This document shows positions 31,596 through 41,987 of a DNA stretch of 64,000 nucleotides, piece by piece (the first letter of the stretch is position 1; each line of letters starts with the position of its first letter). The stretch spans positions 1 to 64,000 of the forward strand of contig CABYSM010000002.1 in the NCBI GenBank assembly GCA_902521655.1, read 5' to 3'. Source of the stretch: an uncultured Pelagibacteraceae bacterium. Its GTDB lineage: Bacteria > Pseudomonadota > Alphaproteobacteria > Pelagibacterales > AG-422-B15. The notes beneath the pieces were generated by a model that saw nothing but the letters and a program-made list of their open reading frames with translations, made no database searches and was not told the DNA's origin. The position numbers and the translations under genes were made by a program.

Positions 31596-31921
31596 TCGTG
31601 GGCGATATTTTTTTCTTTTAATACCTCTGATAATTCACCAGTTTTATGCATATCTAATATAATGTCACAGCCGCCAATAAATTCTCCCTTTACATAAAGC
31701 TGAGGAATTGTTGGCCAATTTGTAAAATCTTTTATTCCTTGTCTTAATTCGTCACTTTCTAGAACATTAACATCTTTATATTCGATATTCATAAATGATA
31801 GGGCATTTACAACAGCATTAGAAAATCCACATTCAGGTTGAACTTTGGTGCCTTTCATAAAAAGGACCACATCATTTTGATCAACTATGTCTTTGATATT
31901 ATTTTGTACTGTTTCGTTCAT
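31592..31921 (-). CDS. grxD: monothiol glutaredoxin (Grx4/GrxD type)
   Basis: VVLFMKGTKVQPECGFSNAVV, NWPTIPQLYVKGEFIGGCDI. Confidence 0.95.
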   Translation of the reverse strand: MNETVQNNIKDIVDQNDVVLFMKGTKVQPECGFSNAVVNALSFMNIEYKDVNVLESDELRQGIKDFTNWPTIPQLYVKGEFIGGCDIILDMHKTGELSEVLKEKNIAHD

Positions 31922-31999
31922 AACACTACAATTAACTGCTTTTAATATTTATTCAATAATAAATATTCTACAAAAAATTCCTTTAGTTCTGATTATTTA

Positions 32000-34204
32000 T
32001 TAATGAGATATTTGTTCAATGCTTGTTTCAAAACTGCGTTTCAATACAGAAACTTGTTGATCGCCTATATTTTTAATACTGATTTTGTCTCCACCAACTA
32101 TGCCTATTTTTTCAAAATAAACATCATTATTATTAGCTAATTTTTGGCATTCATCATAATTATTGGGACTTACTTCTAATAAATAGCGAGACTGATCTTC
32201 TGCAAAGAAATAGCCATGAGGAAAATCTGTTTCAATTTCTATTGTTATTCCAAGATTTCCTGACATACACATCTCCGATATAGCTACTAAAATACCTCCT
32301 TCTCCAACATCATGTGCTGATGTAATTAATTTTTGTTTTATTGCATCCATTACAAAATTTCCATTTCTTAATTCAGTATCTAAGTTAATTTCAGGTGTTC
32401 CGCCTTCTTCTTTAGATTGGATAATAGATATATACTTTGAAGTGCCTAAGTGATTAGCTGTTTTACCTACCACGCATAGAAAATTACCATCTTCTTTTAA
32501 TGAAAGAGTTTTTACATTTGATAAATCTTTGATTAACCCAACACCTCCAATAGCTGGTGTTGGATATATGCCTTCACCATTAGTTTCGTTATAGAGTGAG
32601 ACGTTTCCTGAAACGACAGGATAGTTTAATTTTGAGCAAGCATCGCCCATGCCTCGAATACATTCTACAAATTGTCCCATGATTTCTGGTTTCTCGGGAT
32701 TACCAAAGTTCATACAATCTGTAATTGCAATTGGAAGGGCGCCAGAAGCTATTATATTTCTCCATGTTTCAACAACTGCATGCTTTCCACCTTCATAAGG
32801 GTTGTGTTTGCAATATACTGGAGAACAGTCTGTGCTCATGGCTAGTCCTTTATTTGTTCCGTGAACACGTACAACTGCCGCATCGGACCCTGGTCTTACC
32901 ACAGTATCTGCCATGACCATATGATCATATTGTTCCCAGATCCATTTTCGGCTACTAAGATCTGGATGCATAATCATGGTATTTAAGTCGTTTAAAATAC
33001 TATTCTGATCGAAGTCTTCTGGTTTGTATTCCTTAATTGGAGATGGTTCTTCAACAATGTAATCTCTTTGATATTCAGGAGCATCTTCAACTAATATATT
33101 AATAGGTATGCTGGCTACTTCTTTGCCGCTCTTCATGAGAATAAGTCTTTTTGTATCAGTTACTTTGCCAATCACCTCAAATTCGAGATCCCATTTCTTA
33201 AAAATATCTCTAGCCATTTCTTCTTTCGATGGATCGAGGACCATAAGCATCCGTTCTTGGCTTTCTGACAACATTAATTCATATGCTGACATGTTTTTCG
33301 CACGCATTGGCACTTTTGAAAGATCAATTTCTAAACCCACATCACCTTTGGACGCCATTTCAATTGAGGAAGATGTTAATCCAGCTGCCCCCATATCTTG
33401 AATTGCAATAATTGCTTCTTCTTTCATCAATTCAAGACAAGCTTCCAATAGCAACTTCTCAGTGAATGGATCTCCAACCTGTACAGTTGGTTTTTTGTCT
33501 TCTGAATCTTCATCGAATTCAGCGGATGCCATAGTTGCACCGTGAATACCATCACGTCCAGTCTTTGATCCTACATACACAACGGGGTTTCCAACTCCTG
33601 CTGCTGCGGAGTAAAAGATTTTGTCTTTCTTTGCGATCCCAACTGTCATGGCATTTACTAAAATATTACCGTTATATGAAGGATGAAAATTGACTTCACC
33701 ACCAACGGTTGGCACGCCAATACAATTGCCATATCCACCTATACCGCTGACAACGCCTGATAATAAATGTTTTGTTTTAGGATGGTTGGGCTCTCCAAAT
33801 CTCAAGGCATTTAAATTAGCTACAGGGCGAGCACCCATTGTGAAGACATCTCGAAGTATGCCACCAACTCCAGTGGCCGCACCTTGATATGGCTCAAGGA
33901 AAGAAGGATGATTATGGCTTTCCATCTTGAAGACGGCGACATCTCCGTCATCGATATCAATGACTCCAGCATTTTCTCCTGGCCCTTGCACAACGCGTTC
34001 ACCCGATGTTGGAAGTTTTTTGAGCCAAAATTTTGATGATTTATAAGAACAATGTTCATTCCACATAGCACTAAAGATACCCAGTTCAGTAAGATTAGGT
34101 TCTCTGCCTAAGCCTTCTACTATTTTCTCAAACTCATCAAGTTTGAGACCATGATTTTCAACAAGAGACTGCTCTGTTTGAAATTGCCAATTGTGGTTTG
34201 TCAT
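32000..34204 (-). CDS. purL: phosphoribosylformylglycinamidine synthase subunit PurL
   Basis: [48 protein letters not shown]. Confidence 0.96.
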   Translation of the reverse strand: MTNHNWQFQTEQSLVENHGLKLDEFEKIVEGLGREPNLTELGIFSAMWNEHCSYKSSKFWLKKLPTSGERVVQGPGENAGVIDIDDGDVAVFKMESHNHPSFLEPYQGAATGVGGILRDVFTMGARPVANLNALRFGEPNHPKTKHLLSGVVSGIGGYGNCIGVPTVGGEVNFHPSYNGNILVNAMTVGIAKKDKIFYSAAAGVGNPVVYVGSKTGRDGIHGATMASAEFDEDSEDKKPTVQVGDPFTEKLLLEACLELMKEEAIIAIQDMGAAGLTSSSIEMASKGDVGLEIDLSKVPMRAKNMSAYELMLSESQERMLMVLDPSKEEMARDIFKKWDLEFEVIGKVTDTKRLILMKSGKEVASIPINILVEDAPEYQRDYIVEEPSPIKEYKPEDFDQNSILNDLNTMIMHPDLSSRKWIWEQYDHMVMADTVVRPGSDAAVVRVHGTNKGLAMSTDCSPVYCKHNPYEGGKHAVVETWRNIIASGALPIAITDCMNFGNPEKPEIMGQFVECIRGMGDACSKLNYPVVSGNVSLYNETNGEGIYPTPAIGGVGLIKDLSNVKTLSLKEDGNFLCVVGKTANHLGTSKYISIIQSKEEGGTPEINLDTELRNGNFVMDAIKQKLITSAHDVGEGGILVAISEMCMSGNLGITIEIETDFPHGYFFAEDQSRYLLEVSPNNYDECQKLANNNDVYFEKIGIVGGDKISIKNIGDQQVSVLKRSFETSIEQISH

Positions 34205-34875
34205 TAATTTAAGATACTTTCAAAAATAGTCTTACCGTCTTCACATCCGTGTGCCAATTCAGCGGCTCTTTCTGGGTGAGGCATCATGCCTAATACATTT
34301 TTATTTTCATTAAGAATGCCAGCAATATTCTCAAGTGAACCATTAGGATTTGAATGTTCACTTACATTTCCATTTTCATCACAATACTGGAAGGCTATTT
34401 GGTCGTTGTCTTGAATTTTTTTTAATTGTTCAGAGGTTACAAAAAAATTACCTTCATTATGTGCTATTGGCATTTTTGCCACTTGAGCATTTTTTGTGAA
34501 TACTGAACTTTGATTTTTGGGCTTAATTAATATGTCTCTGCATATAAAGCTCAGACTACTATTTCTCATCAACGCACCATCTAATAATCCACTTTCGATC
34601 AGAATTTGGAACCCGTTACAAATTCCCAATACAGGAACACCTTCTTTTGCCTTTTTTACAATATCTTGCATGATAGGGGATGTTGATGCCATGGCGCCGC
34701 ATCTTAAATAATCGCCGTAAGAGAACCCTCCTGGTACAACGATCAGATCAGATTGATTAATTGACGTTTCTTTGTGCCAAACCATTTGCGGTTGATGACT
34801 AGAAATATTTTTAATTGCTACCGCTACATCACGATCACAATTTGATCCTGGAAAAACGATAACATGTGACTTCAT
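34204..34875 (-). CDS. purQ: phosphoribosylformylglycinamidine synthase subunit PurQ
   Basis: [42 protein letters not shown]. Confidence 0.96.
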   Translation of the reverse strand: MKSHVIVFPGSNCDRDVAVAIKNISSHQPQMVWHKETSINQSDLIVVPGGFSYGDYLRCGAMASTSPIMQDIVKKAKEGVPVLGICNGFQILIESGLLDGALMRNSSLSFICRDILIKPKNQSSVFTKNAQVAKMPIAHNEGNFFVTSEQLKKIQDNDQIAFQYCDENGNVSEHSNPNGSLENIAGILNENKNVLGMMPHPERAAELAHGCEDGKTIFESILN

Positions 34876-34879
34876 TAAT

Positions 34880-35119
34880 TTAATCTATCTCTACTTTATA
34901 ATCTTCAATAACCAAGTTTGCCAAAAGCTTCTCGCACATTTCATTAATTTGTTTATTGGCTGTCTCTTTATTTTCGCTATCTAGTTTAATCTCAATAAAT
35001 TTACCCTGCCTGACATCCGCTATGTTATTGAAACCTAATGACTTGAGGGAATTGGCAATAACTGAGCCTTGGGGGTCGAGAACGTCTTTTTTAAGTGTGA
35101 TATAGATTTTGGCTAGCAT
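34880..35119 (-). CDS. purS: phosphoribosylformylglycinamidine synthase subunit PurS
   Basis: ITLKKDVLDPQGSVIANSLKSLGFNNIADVRQGKFIEI; between purQ and purC. Confidence 0.93.
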   Translation of the reverse strand: MLAKIYITLKKDVLDPQGSVIANSLKSLGFNNIADVRQGKFIEIKLDSENKETANKQINEMCEKLLANLVIEDYKVEID

Positions 35120-35126
35120 TTAACCT

Positions 35127-35846
35127 TTAATGCACGATTCCTAATCGTGAGGCAACCTCTTCATAGGCACCCATGAGGCTACCCAGGTTTCTTCTGAAAA
35201 CGTCTTTATCTAGTTTCTGTTTTGATTTTATATCCCATAATCTGCATGAGTCAGGACTAATCTCATCTGCGAGTACAATTTTTTTTGGATTTGAGGCTAG
35301 CCTCCCAAATTCAATTTTAAAATCTACCAGAATGATATTTTTCTTTTTAAATAAATTAGTGAGTAAAGAATTAATTTTAAGAGACATGGCATCTATTTTT
35401 TTTAACTCTGATCTATTAGCCCAGCCAAATGTTTCTACATGATCTCTAGAAATCATTGGATCATCTAAACTGTCTTCTTTGTAATAATACTCTAATAATG
35501 GTTTTTTTAACCTGGTTCCTTCTTTTAGTCCTAATTTTTTAGCAATAGAACCAGCAACAATATTTCGAACAACAAATTCTATAGGAATGATCTGACATTT
35601 TTTTATCAATTGTTCTCGATCATTTAATCTTTTTTCAAAATGAGTTGGAATCTTTTTACTTTTAAGGAATTCCATAATGTGCTCAGAAATTTTATTATTG
35701 ATGACTCCTTTGCCTTTAAATATCTTATGCTTTTTTTTATTATAGGCAGTTGCATCGTCTTTAAAAATCTGAATAAGTGTGTTTTTTTTTGGGCCTTTAA
35801 TTAATTTTTTGGCCTTACCTTCATATAAAGTCTTCGATGATGTCAT
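35127..35846 (-). CDS. purC: SAICAR synthase
   Basis: LYEGKAKKLI, FKDDATAYNKKK, PIEFVVRNIVAGS, DEISPDSCRLWD. Confidence 0.95.
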   Translation of the reverse strand: MTSSKTLYEGKAKKLIKGPKKNTLIQIFKDDATAYNKKKHKIFKGKGVINNKISEHIMEFLKSKKIPTHFEKRLNDREQLIKKCQIIPIEFVVRNIVAGSIAKKLGLKEGTRLKKPLLEYYYKEDSLDDPMISRDHVETFGWANRSELKKIDAMSLKINSLLTNLFKKKNIILVDFKIEFGRLASNPKKIVLADEISPDSCRLWDIKSKQKLDKDVFRRNLGSLMGAYEEVASRLGIVH

Positions 35847-35874
35847 TGCAGGTAGTGTAAAAATTTGTTATGAT
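35846..35874 (+). promoter_or_regulatory. sigma70-like promoter for the DUF1476 gene
   Basis: TTGCAG (35846-35851), 17-nt spacer, TATGAT (35869-35874). Confidence 0.5.
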
Positions 35875-35919
35875 AGAAATGTAATTCAAATTAATTCTAA
35901 TTAAAAGTATAAAGAAACA

Positions 35920-36249
35920 ATGAAAAAACTAGATGAACGAAAAAAAGGTTTTGAGGGTAAATTTGCTCGAGATCAAGAGTTAGAATTTAAGATTTTGGCT
36001 CGGCGAAATAAGTATCTTGGTGTCTGGGCTGCAGAAAAACTTCGTTTATCGGGACCAGCAGTTGAAGAATATTTTGCAGAAGTAATCAAATCTGATCTTG
36101 AAGAGGATGGAGATATGGATGTTTTCAGAAAAGTTAGAAAAGATTTTGATGAAAAAGGAATATCCATAACTGATGATGAACTTAGACAGAGTATGGACCA
36201 ATTTTTACTTCAGGCAAAAGAAGAGATTATTGGTAAAGATAATATCTAA
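35920..36249 (+). CDS. DUF1476 protein, F1F0-ATPase zeta-inhibitor family
   Basis: ERKKGFEGKFARDQELEFKILARRNKYLGVWAAEKL, typical of the alphaproteobacterial zeta subunit. Confidence 0.88.
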   Translation: MKKLDERKKGFEGKFARDQELEFKILARRNKYLGVWAAEKLRLSGPAVEEYFAEVIKSDLEEDGDMDVFRKVRKDFDEKGISITDDELRQSMDQFLLQAKEEIIGKDNI

Positions 36250-36263
36250 TTATTACACTCCAC

Positions 36264-36509
36264 ATGTACATTAAATATGCAACCACAAAAAAGTCTTCAA
36301 AAAAGAAAGTGGTAAAAAAGAGAACAGCCTCAAAAATTACAAAGAAAAAAAAACCTGTAACGAAAAAAAAGAAGCGTACCTCTAAACCCAAGCCTAAAAA
36401 GAATAATAGTAATGTAATTCGGGATGCTAGTTTAAATCAGCATTATTATGTAGGCGGTTATATTCTTATATTTGGAGTGTTTGCACTAGCTATTTATTAT
36501 TCGCAATAA
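36264..36509 (+). CDS. small Lys-rich protein with a single C-terminal transmembrane helix
   Basis: KKSSKKKVVKKRTASKITKKKKPVTKKKKRTSKPKPKK followed by HYYVGGYILIFGVFALAIYYSQ; 14 nt after the DUF1476 gene. Start codon uncertain. Confidence 0.6.
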   Translation: MYIKYATTKKSSKKKVVKKRTASKITKKKKPVTKKKKRTSKPKPKKNNSNVIRDASLNQHYYVGGYILIFGVFALAIYYSQ

Positions 36510-36510
36510 A

Positions 36511-37803
36511 TTATTTAAATACTTTTTTAAAAATATAATCTGTTCTTCTTGTTGCGTGTTTAAGGTCTAATATTTTAGATATTTCTTTTTTATTTAAATA
36601 TTTTTTTAATTCATTATCTGTATCCAGTACGGTTTCAAAATCTAGATCAGATTTCCATACTTTCATGGCGTTACGCTGTACAATTTTATAGGCTTTCTCT
36701 CGAGATAATCCTTTTTGAGTCATCGCGAGCATAAGCCCCTCTGACATGGGTAGTTTTCTAAGTTTATCTAAATTATTTTTCATATTTTTAGGATAAACAA
36801 TAAGGTTTGCGATTACATTATTCAAACGTGCTAGTGCAAAATCAATGATGATGTTGGCATCAGGAGCCATTATTCTTTCTACACTTGAGTGCGAGATATC
36901 TCTTTCATGCCATAAAGAAACATTTTCTAAAGCGGGTATTGTGTAGCCACGAATTAACCTTGAAAGGCCAGTTAAGTTTTCAGTTAGTACAGGATTTCTT
37001 TTATGTGGCATGGCCGAAGAACCTTTTTGTCCTTTTGAAAAAAATTCTTCAACTTCAAGAACTTCTGTTCTTTGTAAATGTCTTATTTCTGTAGCAAGGC
37101 GCTCAATTGAGCTGGCAATAATTCCAAGAGTACTAAAATAAACAGCATGTCTGTCACGTGGGATAACTTGAGTAGATATAGTTTCAGCTTTCATACCTAA
37201 TTTTTTTGCAACAAACTGTTCAACGCGAGGATCTATGTTGGCATAATTGCCTACAGCACCTGAAATTGCACACACCGATATTTCTTCTGTTGCCTTTTTA
37301 AAACGCGCGTGATTTCGCTCAAATTCTGCATAGAAGTTTGCCATTTTTACACCAAAGGTTGTTGGTTCTGCATGAATACCATGGCTTCTTCCGATACAAG
37401 GCGTATTTTTATATTTAAGAGCTATTTTTTTGAGTGATTTAAGAAGCTGAGCCATTTCTTTTTCAATAATTTTAGATGACTGCATGAGTTGTATATTGAA
37501 TGCTGTATCTAAAATATCTGATGAGGTTAAGCCTTGATGAAGAAAACGCGCAGGTGGTCCAGCGTATTCTGATATAGATGTAAGAAATGCTATCACATCA
37601 TGTTTGACTTTCTTTTCAATAATATCAATTCTCTTCTCATTTATTTTAGCTTTTGACTTAACTTTTTTACTTGTACCCTTTGGAACAGTTCCCAATTTTT
37701 CCATAGCTTCGCAAGCATACAGTTCAATATCGAGCCAAATTTTAAATCTTGATTTAGAACTCCAGATATCAGTCATGGGAGCTCTTGAATATCGAGGGAT
37801 CAT
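36511..37803 (-). CDS. purB: adenylosuccinate lyase
   Basis: MIPRYSRAPMTDIWS, GRSHGIHAEPTTFG, GSSAMPHKRNP. Confidence 0.96.
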   Translation of the reverse strand: MIPRYSRAPMTDIWSSKSRFKIWLDIELYACEAMEKLGTVPKGTSKKVKSKAKINEKRIDIIEKKVKHDVIAFLTSISEYAGPPARFLHQGLTSSDILDTAFNIQLMQSSKIIEKEMAQLLKSLKKIALKYKNTPCIGRSHGIHAEPTTFGVKMANFYAEFERNHARFKKATEEISVCAISGAVGNYANIDPRVEQFVAKKLGMKAETISTQVIPRDRHAVYFSTLGIIASSIERLATEIRHLQRTEVLEVEEFFSKGQKGSSAMPHKRNPVLTENLTGLSRLIRGYTIPALENVSLWHERDISHSSVERIMAPDANIIIDFALARLNNVIANLIVYPKNMKNNLDKLRKLPMSEGLMLAMTQKGLSREKAYKIVQRNAMKVWKSDLDFETVLDTDNELKKYLNKKEISKILDLKHATRRTDYIFKKVFK

Positions 37804-37827
37804 ATAAATACTTTTTTAATCTTTAAT

Positions 37828-38598
37828 TTATGGTTTATCAAGCCCTGCGGGAGATTTAGTAAAAATTTCAAATCCCTCTTTGGTTATGCCAATACTATGC
37901 TCAAATTGAGCAGATAAACTCTTATCTTTAGTTACAGCTGTCCATCCATCCTTCAGCATTCTTACATCATAATTGCCAACATTAATCATGGGTTCCACAG
38001 TAAAGAACATGCCTTCTTCAATTTGATCGCCAGTATTTTCTTTGCCGTAGTGCAATATATTTGGAAATTCATGAAAGACTTTACCGAGTCCATGCCCACA
38101 AAAATCTCTCACGACACTATAATTCTGTTTTTCAGCATAACTCTGTATTGCATAACCAATATCACCAAGACGGGATTTTGGGCTTGCTGCTTTAATCCCT
38201 TCATGCATTGACTCAAAAGTGCAATCAATTAATTTCTGTGCTTTCGCATTTATTTTACCTACCGGAAACATCCGACTGGTATCTCCATGCCAGCCATCAA
38301 CGATAACAGTTACATCTATGTTAACGATATCTCCTTCTTCTAATATTCTAGAAGATGGAATTCCATGACAAATGACATGGTTAATTGATGTACAAATAGA
38401 CTTTGGAAAGCCCTTATAAAATAAGGGAGCAATCAAGCCACCATTTTTTGTAATGAACTCGAAAGCGAAGTAATCAAGTTCGTCTGTCGACACTCCAGGC
38501 TTTACATGATCGACTAAAAGATCAAGAGTGGATGCGGCTAAATTGCCAGCTTTTCGCATGCCTTCAAAATCTTTATTATTATGCAATGTATTATTCAT
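37828..38598 (-). CDS. map: type I methionine aminopeptidase
   Basis: MRKAGNLAASTLDLL, NHVICHGIPSSRILEEGDIVNIDVT, CGHGLGKVFHEFPNILHYG. Confidence 0.95.
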   Translation of the reverse strand: MNNTLHNNKDFEGMRKAGNLAASTLDLLVDHVKPGVSTDELDYFAFEFITKNGGLIAPLFYKGFPKSICTSINHVICHGIPSSRILEEGDIVNIDVTVIVDGWHGDTSRMFPVGKINAKAQKLIDCTFESMHEGIKAASPKSRLGDIGYAIQSYAEKQNYSVVRDFCGHGLGKVFHEFPNILHYGKENTGDQIEEGMFFTVEPMINVGNYDVRMLKDGWTAVTKDKSLSAQFEHSIGITKEGFEIFTKSPAGLDKP

Positions 38599-39298
38599 TA
38601 ATGAGTTTTATTTTTTTATTTACACGAATTTTGTCACTTTCAAAAGAACAGTTATAACATATTATTTCTACTCCTTTTTCTATGACTTTTTTAAAGTTGT
38701 CATAGTATGCCTGATCAATATCACGCGCGATTTGAAATTTTTTGCAATCATCCCTTTGAATGAGAAATAACATTACAGCTCTTGTATTGTTATTGGGTAG
38801 TTTTGAAAGTTCGATCAAATGCTTTGAACCTCTTTCTGTAACCGCATCTGGAAATTCAGCAGTTTCTTTTTTTCTTGATAAAGTTACATTTTTTACCTCT
38901 ACATAAGTTTGTTTTTTGTCATCACTTAATAGAAAATCAATGCGAGAATTAGTTCCGTATTTAACTTCTCTTTTATATGAATCGTATTTACCTAATTCAG
39001 GAATGAGATGCATTTCGATTGCATCTTCCACAATTCTGTTGGCTTTGTGCGTATTGACACCAACGTTTGCATTGCCAGATTTTATAATTTCAAGAGTATA
39101 TTTTAACTTACGTTTTGGATCATCTGCTTTTGTAACAAAAACAGGATTGCCTTCTTCTAGGAGACCTTGCATGGAACCTGTGTTGGGACAATGTGCAGTT
39201 ATGGTCTCTTTGTTATTATCAAGTTGAATATCTGCAAAAAATCTCTTATACCTTTTAATCAATCTCCCTGAGATATATTGATTAGCAATTTTTGACAT
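38591..39298 (-). CDS. sfsA: SfsA family protein
   Basis: LIKRYKRFFADIQL, HCPNTGSMQGLLEEGNPVF, YVEVKNVTL, FPDAVTERGSKHL. Confidence 0.92.
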   Translation of the reverse strand: MSKIANQYISGRLIKRYKRFFADIQLDNNKETITAHCPNTGSMQGLLEEGNPVFVTKADDPKRKLKYTLEIIKSGNANVGVNTHKANRIVEDAIEMHLIPELGKYDSYKREVKYGTNSRIDFLLSDDKKQTYVEVKNVTLSRKKETAEFPDAVTERGSKHLIELSKLPNNNTRAVMLFLIQRDDCKKFQIARDIDQAYYDNFKKVIEKGVEIICYNCSFESDKIRVNKKIKLINE

Positions 39299-39304
39299 GG
39301 TTTT

Positions 39305-40027
39305 ATGAAAGCATCACTTATAATTATTGGTAACGAAATTTTATCCGGTCGTACGCAAGATAAGAATCTATCATATCTCGCAAATTGGCTGAATGAAATA
39401 GGAATTCAACTAGCAGAAGTTAGGGTAATTAGAGATGAGGAAGAAATAGTTGTAGAGACGGTTAACTACCTTAGATCAACTTATGATTATGTTTTTACGA
39501 CAGGTGGCATTGGGCCTACGCACGACGATATTACTTCTTTGTGCATCGCCAAAGCTTTCGGAGTTGAACTAGAGATCAATTCAGGAGCATTAGGTATTTT
39601 AAAGGAGTACTATAAAGATGGCGAATTGACTGATGCAAGAATGAAAATGACTAAAATGCCAGTAGGCTCTGAACTTATTGAGAATCCAGTGAGTAGAGCG
39701 CCTGGTTTTAAAATGGACAATGTATTTGTATTAGCTGGGATCCCTAGCATCATGCAAGGCATGTTAGAAGGGGCGAGAAAACACCTAACTGTTGGTGAAG
39801 TGGTTAAGTCTAAATCAATTGATGTTTTTACACCTGAAAGCAACGTTGCTGACGCCTTAACTGATCTGCAAGAAAAATATTTTGAAGTTGAAATAGGAAG
39901 CTACCCTTTTAATAAGGACAATCGCTTTGGAACTTCTGTAGTTATGCGTTCTTCCGATGAGGAAAAACTTAAAAATTGTGAGTCAGATTTAAAGGAATTA
40001 ATGAAAAATTATGATACAAAGTATTAA
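39305..40027 (+). CDS. CinA-like molybdopterin-binding domain protein
   Basis: IIIGNEILSGRTQDKN, FTTGGIGPTHDDIT, APGFKMDNVFVLAGIPSIMQGML. Confidence 0.87.
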   Translation: MKASLIIIGNEILSGRTQDKNLSYLANWLNEIGIQLAEVRVIRDEEEIVVETVNYLRSTYDYVFTTGGIGPTHDDITSLCIAKAFGVELEINSGALGILKEYYKDGELTDARMKMTKMPVGSELIENPVSRAPGFKMDNVFVLAGIPSIMQGMLEGARKHLTVGEVVKSKSIDVFTPESNVADALTDLQEKYFEVEIGSYPFNKDNRFGTSVVMRSSDEEKLKNCESDLKELMKNYDTKY

Positions 40028-40151
40028 TAATTTTTATCCACAATCAACTAAAATACTGATTTAATTATATATTATTAGTTTTTTCTACTTTACTTAACCC
40101 GGTTTCTCAATAATAATTGCCTAATTTTATAAAATTAAGGGGAATATAATA

Positions 40152-40844
40152 ATGAAAGTATTAATGCTAAATCCCGGAGATCACGTAGCCATATCATTTT
40201 GGTTAATCTCTATGGCCATGGTTGCAGCTACAGCTTTCTTCTTTCTTGAAAGAGACAGAGTAGCAGCTAGATGGAAGACGTCCCTCACAGTAGCTGGTTT
40301 GGTTACTGGTGTTGCGGCGTGGCACTATTTCTACATGAGAGGCGTATGGGTCGCTACTGGTGACTCTCCAACAGTCCTTCGATACATTGACTGGTTGATC
40401 ACTGTGCCTCTACAAATTGTAGAGTTCTATGTAATTCTTGCGGCAATGACTGCTGTTGCTTCAGGCTTATTCTGGAGACTGTTAATCGCATCTATCGTGA
40501 TGTTGGTTGGTGGTTATCTAGGTGAAGTTGGAGCGATGAATGTAACACTAGCCTTCGTTATAGGAATGGCTGGATGGTTATACATCATCTATGAGATTTT
40601 TGCAGGAGAAGCAAGCAAGGCAAGTGCTGGTAGTGGAAACGCTGCTGGTCAAGCTGCGTTTAACGCGTTGAGATTGATCGTTACAGTAGGATGGGCGATT
40701 TATCCAATAGGTTATGCAGTAGGTTACTTTGGTGGCGGCGTAGATGCTGGTTCACTGAACTTAATCTATAACCTTGCTGACTTTGTTAACAAAATTGCAT
40801 TTGGTATGGCTATTTATGTAGCTGCAGTATCAGACAGCAATTAA
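40152..40844 (+). CDS. proteorhodopsin, light-driven proton pump type, predicted blue-absorbing
   Basis: AAWHYFYMRGVW, RYIDWLITVPLQIVEFYVILAA and FVNKIAFGMAIYV contain the His, acceptor Asp, donor Glu and retinal Lys. Gln88 aligns with tuning position 105. Preceded by aagggga RBS. Confidence 0.96.
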   Translation: MKVLMLNPGDHVAISFWLISMAMVAATAFFFLERDRVAARWKTSLTVAGLVTGVAAWHYFYMRGVWVATGDSPTVLRYIDWLITVPLQIVEFYVILAAMTAVASGLFWRLLIASIVMLVGGYLGEVGAMNVTLAFVIGMAGWLYIIYEIFAGEASKASAGSGNAAGQAAFNALRLIVTVGWAIYPIGYAVGYFGGGVDAGSLNLIYNLADFVNKIAFGMAIYVAAVSDSN

Positions 40845-40864
40845 GTTTCTGCAAAGCAGATAAT

Positions 40865-40893
40865 AAAAGGGGCCTTCGGGCCCCTTTTTTTTT
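40865..40893 (+). terminator. Rho-independent terminator after proteorhodopsin
   Basis: aaaaGGGGCC-TTCG-GGCCCCtttttttt, UUCG tetraloop plus T tract. Confidence 0.93.
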
Positions 40894-40952
40894 ATACAAA
40901 ATATTAAAGAACTAGTAGTTCATTAAATAAATAGTTATAAAATAAAAGAATT

Positions 40953-41040
40953 GGCCTCATGGCGGAATTGGTAGACGCAAAGGACTTAAAATCCTTTGGG
41001 ATTTATTCCCGTCCCGGTTCGAGTCCGGGTGAGGCCACCA
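40953..41040 (+). tRNA. tRNA-Leu (anticodon TAA)
   Basis: Acceptor GGCCTCA/TGAGGCC, anticodon loop CTTAAAA, long variable arm, GGTTCGAGTCC T arm, encoded CCA. Confidence 0.95.
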
Positions 41041-41096
41041 AATAATCAAATAATATTTATAAGTGAAATTTTTGCATAATTTGATATACATAAGCC

Positions 41097-41984
41097 ATGA
41101 GAAATTTTAAGGCTTATATTTACTCAATCTTTGCTATTTTTTTGTTAATTGGGATTTCAAATGCCTCTAATTTGGAAAATAGAGTTACTTCATATTTTAA
41201 TGGCTTAGCTAATAGTTTAGGCACAAGTGTTTCATCATTATTGAGTGAAAATAGTAGGGTGAAGTACCTCGATTTAAACGTAGGTGTGCAAGAGCATTTA
41301 AAGCCAACTATATCTCTTACGAATGTAAATATGATATCAGAGTACGGCAATAGCGCTATTTTTAATCAAAACTCTCTTAATCTACATAATAATGATCAAA
41401 CAATTAATCTAGGCATAGGACACAGAACTCTTCTAAACGACGATAAAGTTATATTTGGATTAAATATATTTTTTGATTATGCATTTGATGACTCACATCA
41501 GAGAAATGGAGCGGGCCTTGAGGTTATAAGTAGTGTTTTTGATTTGAGATCTAATATTTATGACGCCACATCTGGCATCGAAACAGTTTCGACAGGTAAA
41601 GATGAAGAGGCGATGGACGGATGGGACGCACGTCTTGATTATCATTTGCCAATTAAAGCAAATGCAAGACTATTTGTAGGATTATTTGAATTTGAAAATG
41701 CCGCAGGTTCATTTGAAGTTGAAGGTGAAAAATATGGTCTAAATCTAATTAGTAATAATCTTGATTTAGAAGTTGGATATATCGATGACAACAAAACAGG
41801 TGATGGTTCATTTGCAAATCTAAGTTATGTGATACCTCTTGGTAGTAATGGTTCTTTTTCCAATAACTCTTCTAATTATTTTGAGTACGTATCTGTCGCT
41901 GATAGGATGTATGAACCTGTTAAAAGAGAAAATAAGATAAAAGTTGTAACAACAACATTAAATGTTAAGGCAAGTGGATTCTAG
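41097..41984 (+). CDS. inverse autotransporter (intimin/invasin-type) beta-barrel protein without passenger
   Basis: Signal peptide; INLGIGHRTLLNDDKVIFGLNIFFDYAFDDSHQRNGAGLEV matches the inverse-autotransporter barrel; the ORF ends shortly after DRMYEPVKRENKI. Confidence 0.8.
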   Translation: MRNFKAYIYSIFAIFLLIGISNASNLENRVTSYFNGLANSLGTSVSSLLSENSRVKYLDLNVGVQEHLKPTISLTNVNMISEYGNSAIFNQNSLNLHNNDQTINLGIGHRTLLNDDKVIFGLNIFFDYAFDDSHQRNGAGLEVISSVFDLRSNIYDATSGIETVSTGKDEEAMDGWDARLDYHLPIKANARLFVGLFEFENAAGSFEVEGEKYGLNLISNNLDLEVGYIDDNKTGDGSFANLSYVIPLGSNGSFSNNSSNYFEYVSVADRMYEPVKRENKIKVVTTTLNVKASGF

Positions 41985-41987
41985 ATT

